Source: Ectopseudomonas composti
GTDB lineage: Bacteria; Pseudomonadota; Gammaproteobacteria; Pseudomonadales; Pseudomonadaceae
Assembly: GCA_946886245.1 (NCBI GenBank)
Contig: CAMPIF010000075.1
Span: 1-12,122 of the forward strand
Direction of reading: 5' to 3'
Length of the DNA stretch: 12,122 nt
The notes below the pieces were generated by a model. It worked only from the letters and a program-made list of their open reading frames with translations, made no database searches and was not told the origin of the DNA. The first letter of the stretch is position 1. Every line of letters starts with the position of its first letter. Shown here piece after piece: positions 6,595 to 12,122 of this stretch. The position numbers and the translations under genes were made by a program.

Positions 6595-9488
6595 GCGACA
6601 ACATCACGCTGCGCCTGCAGCTGCTCGGGCAGCTGTTCAGCCGCAACAACCTGCTGGCCTGGGGCGTGCTGGTGCTGGCGCTCGGCGCCACGCTGCTGGC
6701 CTGGGACAGCTTGCGCCAGAGTCAGAGCGCCTCCGCCACGCGCCAGCTCGAACTGCTCGCCGACGAAATCAGCGAGGCCATCGTCCAGCGCATGCATGAT
6801 CAGGAAAGCATCCTGCTGGGCGCCGCCGCACTGCTCGATGCCAGCGAGGCGGTCAGTCGCGACGACTGGCGCACCTACGCACGCCGCCTGAATCTGCAAC
6901 AACGCTACCCGGGTATCCAGGGCCTGGGGTTCAGCCAGGTGTTGCCCGCCGAACAACTGCACACCTTCGAAACCGAGGTGCGTGCCGAGGGCTACCCCAG
7001 CTTCCGCGTGCACCCGCCTGGTGAGCGCCCGCTGTATAGCGCCATCCGCTATATCGAGCCTTTCGCCGGACGTAATCTGGTCGCCTTCGGCTTCGACATG
7101 CTGTTCGAGCCGGTGCGCCAGGCCGCCATGCTGAGTGCCGCACGCAGCGGCCAGAGCCGCCTGTCCGGCCCTGTCACGCTGGTGCAGGAAACCCACGGCA
7201 AGGTCCAGCCGGGCCTGTTGCTGTACACCCCGGTGTACCGGCACGGCCAACCGCTGGACACTCCCGAGCAGCGCCTGGCCGCGCTGCGTGGTTTTGCCTA
7301 CAGCCCCTATCGCGCGCACGACCTGATGCACGGCATCCTCGGTGCACGCCAACACGACCTGGAGTTCGAGCTCTATGCCGGCCCCGACGCGAATGCCGCC
7401 GCCCTGCTCTACAGCAGCGCTGGCGACGCCATCGAGATGCCTGCCGACACCCAGCGGGAGCTGGAACTGTTCGGCCAGCGCTGGTACCTGAACTTTCACT
7501 ACGGCCCGGGGTTTCTCGACGCCGCCCATCGCGGCGAGGGCTCACTGCTGGCCCTGGGCGTCTGCATCAGCCTGCTGCTGTTCTTCCTGATCAGCAGCCT
7601 GAACCTGCGCCGCGAGCAGGTACAGCAGTTGGCCCAGCGCATCACCGAACAGCTGCACCGCAGCGAGGAGCGACTGGCGCTGGCGCTCAAGGGCGGCAAT
7701 GACGGTTGGTGGGACATCGAGGTCAAGGCCGGCAGCTTCTTCGCCTCGGCCCATGGCTGGCAGATGCTCGGCTATCCAGAGCAGGGCCCGCCGGGCTTTG
7801 CCGTTGACCCCTGGGCCTGGGAAAACCTGGTGCACCCGGACGACCTGCCCGCCGCGCGCGCGCGTCTGAAACAGGCGCTGTCCACAGGCGCCAGCAACTT
7901 CACCATCGACTGTCGCCTGCTGCGTGTCGACGGCAGTGAACTGCCGGTGCTGCTGCGCGGCTACATTCAGCGCGACGCCAACGGCTATCCGCTGCGCATC
8001 ACCGGCACCACCATGGACCAGAGCGAGGCCAAGCGCATCGAGCGCCTCAAGAGCGAGTTCGTCTCCACCGTCAGCCACGAGCTGCGCACCCCGCTGACCG
8101 CCATCGCCGGCTCGCTCGGCCTGATCAACGGAGGTGCCCTCGGTCCGGTACCGGAAAGCATGCGCACCATGCTGGGCATCGCCCAGGCCAACAGCCAGCG
8201 CCTCAACCACCTGATCAACGATCTGCTGGACATGGACAAACTGGAAGCCGGCAAAATGCAGTTCGACCTGCAACCCTGCGTGCTTGCCGCCCAGCTCCAG
8301 GAAGCACTGGACAGCAACCAGGCCTACGCCGACCGCCACCAGGTCGAGCTGCGCCTGCTCGACTGCGTGCCGGCCCGCGTACGGGTCGATGCCATGCGTC
8401 TGCAACAGGTACTGGCCAACTTCATCTCCAACGCCGTGAAGTACTCGCCGCCCGGCGCCGAGGTGTGCCTGCGCGCCGATGGCCGTGGCGCTCGCGTGCG
8501 CGTCGAGGTCAGCGACCAGGGCCCAGGCATCGCCGCCGAATTTCGCCAGCGCATCTTCAGCAAGTTCTCCCAGGCCGACGCCAGCGACAGCCGCAGCAAG
8601 GGCGGCACCGGCCTGGGCCTGGCGATCAGCAAGGAGCTGATCGAACGCATGGGCGGACAGATTGGCTTCGACTCGGTGGAAGGCCAGGGCGCCTGCTTCT
8701 GGTTCGAGCTGCCCACGCTGGCCGAAGCAGGCCTGCCCGCTGCCAGCGACGGCCGGCGCAGTCTGCTGGTGGTCGAGGACGAACCGGACATCGCCAACCT
8801 GCTGCGCCAGTTGCTGGAAGACGCCGGCTATCGCGTGCGCGTGGCCCACAGTCTGGACGAAGCACGCGCCCGCTTGCGCGAGGAATTACCCACCGCCATC
8901 AGCCTCGACCTGCGCCTGCCGGACGGCGACGGCATGCAACTGGTACAAGAACTGCGCGCCGATGCGCGCTATCGCGAGTTGCCGATTCTGGTGCTCTCGG
9001 CCGCCTGTGAGGAGGGCCGTCTGGCGCTCGACGGAGTGCCCGCGCTGGACTGGCTGAGCAAGCCGATCGACCCGCAGCGCCTGCTCGCCAGCCTCGCCCA
9101 GGCCCTGCAGAATCTGCCGCAGAGCCCACGCGTGCTACACGTGGAAGACGATCAGGATCTGCGTCTGGTGGTCGCCGAACAGGGCCGCGAGCTGGCCGAG
9201 TTCGTTCCCGCCGACAGCCTCGCCGAAGCGCGTCGCCTGCTCGCCGAGCAGCCTTTCGACCTGGTTCTGCTCGATCTCGGTCTGCCTGACGGCAACGGCC
9301 TGGAACTGCTCGACGAGCTGCAGAACCAGCAGCCAGGGCTACCGGTGGCGGTGCTCTCGGCCAGCGAGATGGATGGCCATGAGCTGGCCGGGGTGAGCGC
9401 GGCGCTGGCCAAATCGCGCAATGATGGGCAACACTTCCTGCACATGCTCAACCGCCTGTTACCCGCCAAGGAGACTCGCCATGACTGA
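6591..9488 (+). CDS. Hybrid sensor histidine kinase: CHASE, PAS, HisKA, HATPase, two receivers
   Basis: This 965-residue protein is anchored by transmembrane segments at about 20-38 and 319-337, which enclose a periplasmic CHASE domain (about 65-290; RYPGIQGLGFSQVLP, SAIRYIEPF and LLLYTPVY are typical). A PAS domain follows (about 350-480), then the HisKA with His496, and an ATPase with Asn614, Asp642 and GGTGLGLAI. Receiver 1 (about 723-840) has acidic Glu729/Asp730, phospho-acceptor Asp773 and Lys824. Receiver 2 (about 847-960) has Glu852-Asp854, Asp895 and Lys941, but Lys941 is followed by Ser rather than the usual Pro. It is the only kinase of the three that can pass phosphate to its own receivers. 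The ATG overlaps the previous stop (ATGA), with a weak GGGA at 6580-6583. The CHASE ligand is unknown; plant homologues bind cytokinin, which need not apply here. Confidence 0.95.
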   Translation: MSDNITLRLQLLGQLFSRNNLLAWGVLVLALGATLLAWDSLRQSQSASATRQLELLADEISEAIVQRMHDQESILLGAAALLDASEAVSRDDWRTYARRLNLQQRYPGIQGLGFSQVLPAEQLHTFETEVRAEGYPSFRVHPPGERPLYSAIRYIEPFAGRNLVAFGFDMLFEPVRQAAMLSAARSGQSRLSGPVTLVQETHGKVQPGLLLYTPVYRHGQPLDTPEQRLAALRGFAYSPYRAHDLMHGILGARQHDLEFELYAGPDANAAALLYSSAGDAIEMPADTQRELELFGQRWYLNFHYGPGFLDAAHRGEGSLLALGVCISLLLFFLISSLNLRREQVQQLAQRITEQLHRSEERLALALKGGNDGWWDIEVKAGSFFASAHGWQMLGYPEQGPPGFAVDPWAWENLVHPDDLPAARARLKQALSTGASNFTIDCRLLRVDGSELPVLLRGYIQRDANGYPLRITGTTMDQSEAKRIERLKSEFVSTVSHELRTPLTAIAGSLGLINGGALGPVPESMRTMLGIAQANSQRLNHLINDLLDMDKLEAGKMQFDLQPCVLAAQLQEALDSNQAYADRHQVELRLLDCVPARVRVDAMRLQQVLANFISNAVKYSPPGAEVCLRADGRGARVRVEVSDQGPGIAAEFRQRIFSKFSQADASDSRSKGGTGLGLAISKELIERMGGQIGFDSVEGQGACFWFELPTLAEAGLPAASDGRRSLLVVEDEPDIANLLRQLLEDAGYRVRVAHSLDEARARLREELPTAISLDLRLPDGDGMQLVQELRADARYRELPILVLSAACEEGRLALDGVPALDWLSKPIDPQRLLASLAQALQNLPQSPRVLHVEDDQDLRLVVAEQGRELAEFVPADSLAEARRLLAEQPFDLVLLDLGLPDGNGLELLDELQNQQPGLPVAVLSASEMDGHELAGVSAALAKSRNDGQHFLHMLNRLLPAKETRHD
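8050..8712 (+). repeat. Homologous kinase core, copy 3 of 3
   Basis: This is the HisKA and HATPase region of the hybrid kinase. It has the same VSTVSHELRTPLTAIAG block and RIFSKFSQAD segment as the other two copies, but more changes in the middle (VKYSPPG for AKFSPAG in copy 1). It is followed by receivers, which the other two copies lack. Confidence 0.8.
9468..9473 (+). promoter_or_regulatory. Strong ribosome binding site for the single-domain receiver
   Basis: AAGGAG lies 7 nt before the ATG at 9481. It decides the start of the receiver gene: an in-frame ATG at 9421 would add 20 residues unlike any receiver N-terminus, while 9481 gives the normal opening TELKRILHVEDD. Confidence 0.85.
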
Positions 9489-9867
9489 GCTCAAGCGCAT
9501 CCTTCACGTCGAGGACGACCCCTCGATCCAGGCCGTGGCCAAGGTCGCTCTGGAAGCCGTCGGCGGCTTCCAGGTGCTGAGCTGCGCCAGCGGCCAGGAA
9601 GCGCTCGATCAGGTGCAAGGCTTCGCGCCCGACTTCATCCTGCTCGACGTGATGATGCCCGGCATGGACGGCCCGCAAACGCTGGAGAGGCTGCGCCAAC
9701 TGGTGGACATCGGTGAAGTGCCGGTAGCTTTCATGACGGCCAAGGTCCAGCCCGGCGAGGTGGCTCATTACCGCAGTCTGGGCGCGCTCGACGTGATCGT
9801 GAAACCCTTCGATCCCATGCAGCTCGCTGCCCAGATCCGACAGATCTGGAGCCAACGCCATGGATAA
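9481..9867 (+). CDS. Single-domain CheY-like response regulator
   Basis: This 128-residue protein is a complete receiver domain with no output domain. It has the acidic cluster Glu11-Asp12-Asp13, phospho-acceptor Asp56 in LLDVMMPGMDG, Thr86 (FMTAK) and Lys108 (VKPFDP), so it should accept phosphate and switch conformation. Such proteins act by binding partners, as CheY does, or shuttle phosphate between a kinase and an HPt domain. Its place between a hybrid kinase and an HPt-bearing cyclase favours a role as phosphate carrier or sink in the same relay; this is inference. It overlaps the kinase gene by 8 nt at its start and the cyclase gene by 8 nt at its end, suggesting coupled translation. 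Confidence 0.93.
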   Translation: MTELKRILHVEDDPSIQAVAKVALEAVGGFQVLSCASGQEALDQVQGFAPDFILLDVMMPGMDGPQTLERLRQLVDIGEVPVAFMTAKVQPGEVAHYRSLGALDVIVKPFDPMQLAAQIRQIWSQRHG

Positions 9868-11539
9868 ACACGACGGCAACGCCATCCCTCAGACCCTGCA
9901 AGAGCGTCTGCAGCAGCTCGGCCAGCAGTTCGCCGAACGCCTGCGCCAGGAGCTTCCACACCTGACGCAGCAGGGCGAGCAGTTGCTCGAGGCCGATGAC
10001 GAGCAGCGCAGGCACCTGTTGCAGGCACTGCGCGAACAGCTGCATCGCCTGGCTGGCAGTGCCGGCACCTTCGGTTTCGCCCAGCTCGGCCAGCAAGCCC
10101 GGGAGCTGGAACAGCAGGCCGAGCGCTGGCTGGAACACCGCCAACGCCTACAGCACGAACTCGGCGAATTCATCGTGGCGCTGCAACGCCTGGGCAACCA
10201 GACCTCCAGCAGCGAGGCACCCGGCGCAGCGCAGCAGCAGATGCCACAGGCGCTACGCGGTGAAACCGAGTCGCGGCTGATCTACATCCTCGAGGATGAA
10301 ATAGCCATAGGCGAAAACATGCGCCTGACCCTGAACAATTTCGGCTACCAGGCCGAACACTTCAATTCCATCGCCGGTCTCGATGCTGCTCTGGAGCAGC
10401 AGATACCGGACGCGCTGATCGTCGACGTCAACCTGGCCAGCGAAGGCTGCAGCGGCCTGGACTATGCCGCACGCCTGCAGCAGCGCCTGGAAGTGCCCCT
10501 GCCGCTGCTGGTGCTGACGCATCAGGATGACTTCACCACCCAGTTGCAGGCGGTGCGTGCCGGGGCACTGGGTTTCTTCGCCAAGCCGGTGGACATTCCA
10601 CAGCTGGAAAGCCGCCTGGAACGCTGCTTCGCCCAGCAGAGCGGCGAGCCCTACCGGGTGCTGATCGTCGACGACGACCGCGATCTGGCCAGCCGCTACA
10701 GCCTGGTGCTGCGCGACGCCGGCATGCTGGTGGAGTTTCTTCAGGAACCGTCACAGATCTTCGAGCACCTGCGCGACTTCAATCCCGAAGTGGTGCTGCT
10801 CGACGTCAACATGCCGGACTGCACCGGCCCCGAGCTGGCGCAGATCATCCGCTGCAACGACGACTGGCTGCGCATCCCGATCATCTATCTGTCGGCGGAA
10901 ACCGATATCGGCAAGCAGATGAATGCACTGATCAAGGCCGGCGACGACTTCGTCACCAAACCGATTTCCGACAACGCCCTGGTCGCCACCGTGTTCTCCC
11001 GCGCTCAGCGCGCACGCCTGCTGTCCAACGCCCTGGCACGCGACAGCCTCACCGGCCTGCTCAAGCATGGCGATATCAAGGAGCAGGTGGCCATCGAACT
11101 GGAACGCGCGCTGCGCAGCGGCGACCGCGCCAGCGTGGTGATGCTGGATATCGATCACTTCAAGCGGGTCAACGACGAACATGGTCACGCCGCCGGCGAC
11201 AACGTCATCCGCGCCCTGGCCAACCTGCTGCGCCAGCGCCTGCGTCGGGTCGACAGCCTGGGGCGCTATGGCGGCGAGGAGTTTCTCGCGGTACTGCCGG
11301 ACTGCACCCCGGAGCAGGCCAAGCAGATCGTCGACGAGATTCGCGAACGCTTCGCCGAGCTGCGCTTCATCGCCGATGGCGGCGAATTCTCCTGCACCCT
11401 CAGTGCCGGTATCGCCGGCACCGACGTCAACAGCGACGCCGAGCAACTGCGTGAGCGCGCGGACAAGGCGCTATACGCCGCCAAACACAGCGGGCGCAAT
11501 CAGGTGCAGGTCGCCACAGTGCAAGAGCATCGCGGCTGA
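9860..11539 (+). CDS. Diguanylate cyclase with N-terminal HPt and two receivers (HPt-REC-REC-GGDEF)
   Basis: This 559-residue cytoplasmic protein should make cyclic di-GMP from two GTP. An HPt-like helical domain (about 1-110) carries His62 in HRLAGSAGTFGF, the classic HPt motif. Receiver 1 (about 138-255) has Asp189 and Lys242; receiver 2 (about 262-385) has Asp315 and Lys367. The GGDEF domain (about 395-555) has DSLTGLLKHGD, DIDHFKRVND and the active-site GGEEF at 471-475. RRVD at 462-465, six residues before the first Gly, is an intact inhibitory I-site, so product feedback is likely. The REC-REC-GGDEF order matches PleD; the HPt in front is the unusual part. The ATG at 9860 has GGAG (9848-9851) and overlaps the receiver gene by 8 nt. 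The last residues and the stop codon lie inside a REP sequence. Confidence 0.95.
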   Translation: MDKHDGNAIPQTLQERLQQLGQQFAERLRQELPHLTQQGEQLLEADDEQRRHLLQALREQLHRLAGSAGTFGFAQLGQQARELEQQAERWLEHRQRLQHELGEFIVALQRLGNQTSSSEAPGAAQQQMPQALRGETESRLIYILEDEIAIGENMRLTLNNFGYQAEHFNSIAGLDAALEQQIPDALIVDVNLASEGCSGLDYAARLQQRLEVPLPLLVLTHQDDFTTQLQAVRAGALGFFAKPVDIPQLESRLERCFAQQSGEPYRVLIVDDDRDLASRYSLVLRDAGMLVEFLQEPSQIFEHLRDFNPEVVLLDVNMPDCTGPELAQIIRCNDDWLRIPIIYLSAETDIGKQMNALIKAGDDFVTKPISDNALVATVFSRAQRARLLSNALARDSLTGLLKHGDIKEQVAIELERALRSGDRASVVMLDIDHFKRVNDEHGHAAGDNVIRALANLLRQRLRRVDSLGRYGGEEFLAVLPDCTPEQAKQIVDEIRERFAELRFIADGGEFSCTLSAGIAGTDVNSDAEQLRERADKALYAAKHSGRNQVQVATVQEHRG

Positions 11540-11590
11540 AGCCGCTCCTACACCAGCACCGCAACCCGTAGGAGCGGCTTCAGCCGCGAT
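11529..11590. repeat. Pair of inverted REP sequences (BIME-like), possible bidirectional terminator
   Basis: Arms 11529-11551 and 11568-11590 are perfect reverse complements over 23 bp, separated by 16 nt. Each arm also holds its own small palindrome, GCGGCT-2 nt-AGCCGC (11532-11545 and 11574-11587), and each REP begins with GTAG at the inner end. This fits REP elements of Pseudomonas, which RAYT transposases are thought to mobilise. The left arm supplies the stop codon (11537-11539) of the cyclase gene. Lying between convergent genes, the long hairpin could end transcription from both sides, although no T-run follows it. Confidence 0.9.
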
Positions 11591-11643
11591 AGAAGCACAG
11601 GCCGTGGATATCGCTCTTCACATCCACCGCACTCTCGCCCCGA
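11591..11643. other. Short intergenic gap between REP pair and cysW
   Basis: These 53 bases form the 3' flank of cysW. The only structure seen is a weak 6-bp inverted repeat (GTGGAT 11604-11609, ATCCAC 11622-11627) with a 12-nt loop and no T-run. No gene fits here, so no cysA follows cysW. Confidence 0.6.
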
Positions 11644-12122
11644 TCACGCCTCGGCGCGCTGCATCAGGCGGCGCTGGCGCCACTCCATGAAGGTTTTCAG
11701 GAACAGCGTAAGCAGCGCCATGCACGCCAGCAGGCCGGCAGCGGTGAAGGCGGCTGCGGGCTTGTAGTCGTTGTTGAGCTGGTCGACCAGAAGCGGCAGG
11801 GTCAGGGTCTGGTTGATGATGGTGCCGGACACCACCGACACCGCGCCGAACTCACCGACCGCACGGGCATTGGTCACCACCACGCCATACAGCAGCGCCC
11901 ACTTGATCTTCGGCAGGCTGATGCGGCGGAAGATCTGCCAGCCGCTGGCACCCAGGCACATGGCGGCGGTTTCCTCGTCCTGGCCCTGGGTCTGCATCAC
12001 CGGAATCAGGATGCGCGCCACATAGGGTGCGGTGACGAACAGGGTGACCATGACGATGCCCGGCCAGGCGAACATCAGTTGCAGGCCGTTATCGTAGAAC
12101 CAGCGGCCGATGAAGCTTTCCA
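11644..12122 (-). CDS. cysW: Sulfate/thiosulfate ABC transporter permease CysW, C-terminal part
   Basis: The frame runs from the window end down to the stop at 11644-11646, giving about 159 codons of a family that is usually near 290 residues; the N-terminal part lies beyond the window. The sequence contains the cytoplasmic EAA-type loop, here ETAAMCLGASGWQIFRR followed by SLPKIKWALLYGVV, and NARAVGEFGAVSVVSG, which are hallmarks of CysW rather than CysT. Hydrophobic stretches before and after are membrane helices. By family it forms the inner-membrane channel with CysT and is driven by the CysA ATPase. It is transcribed towards the signalling operon and separated from it by the REP pair. Its internal Met codons are not the start. 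Confidence 0.92.
   Translation of the reverse strand, partial: ESFIGRWFYDNGLQLMFAWPGIVMVTLFVTAPYVARILIPVMQTQGQDEETAAMCLGASGWQIFRRISLPKIKWALLYGVVVTNARAVGEFGAVSVVSGTIINQTLTLPLLVDQLNNDYKPAAAFTAAGLLACMALLTLFLKTFMEWRQRRLMQRAEA

Noticed and set aside
9421..9480. Upstream ATG for the single-domain receiver
   Set aside because: It would add 20 residues that do not belong to a receiver; the AAGGAG at 9468-9473 and the normal receiver opening support 9481.
11604..11627. Inverted repeat GTGGAT/ATCCAC as a terminator of cysW
   Set aside because: The stem is only 6 bp with a 12-nt loop and no T-run on either strand; the neighbouring REP hairpin is a better candidate.
1..12122. CRISPR array, tRNA, insertion sequence, phage or defence genes
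   Set aside because: No spaced direct repeats, cloverleaf, transposase motifs or defence-type domains were seen; all long coding regions are explained by signalling proteins and CysW.

Overview
The window is GC-rich, densely packed and strongly Pseudomonas-like. The evidence is the codon bias, a pair of inverted REP sequences starting GTAGGAGC and built around GCGGCTtcAGCCGC, a CysW permease of gammaproteobacterial type, and the style of the signalling proteins. The genus is an inference; the species cannot be told from the sequence.

Positions 1-11539 hold one co-directional (+) cluster of six signalling genes: the 3' part of an HDOD-domain gene (1-741), three sensor histidine kinases (752-4675, 4672-6594, 6591-9488), a stand-alone CheY-like receiver (9481-9867) and an HPt-REC-REC-GGDEF diguanylate cyclase (9860-11539). 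Spacing is 10 nt after the HDOD gene, then overlaps of 4, 4, 8 and 8 nt. This looks like one translationally coupled operon whose promoter lies upstream of the window.

The kinases share nearly the same HisKA/HATPase core but have different inputs. The first has a periplasmic double-Cache-3-like sensor, a GAF and four PAS domains. The second is soluble, with GAF-PAS-PAS. The third has a periplasmic CHASE domain, one PAS and two C-terminal receivers. The only HPt domain in the window sits at the N-terminus of the cyclase. The simplest reading is a multi-input phosphorelay: periplasmic and cytoplasmic signals enter through three related kinases, pass through receivers and the HPt, and set c-di-GMP synthesis. 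The wiring is inferred from domain content only.

At 11529-11590 a perfect 23-bp inverted repeat (two REPs facing each other) covers the stop codon of the cyclase gene and separates it from a convergent (-) gene. That gene (11644 to the window end) is the C-terminal half of the sulfate/thiosulfate ABC permease CysW, unrelated to the signalling operon. No cysA follows it, which is unusual. No tRNA, rRNA, CRISPR array, insertion sequence or phage gene was seen.
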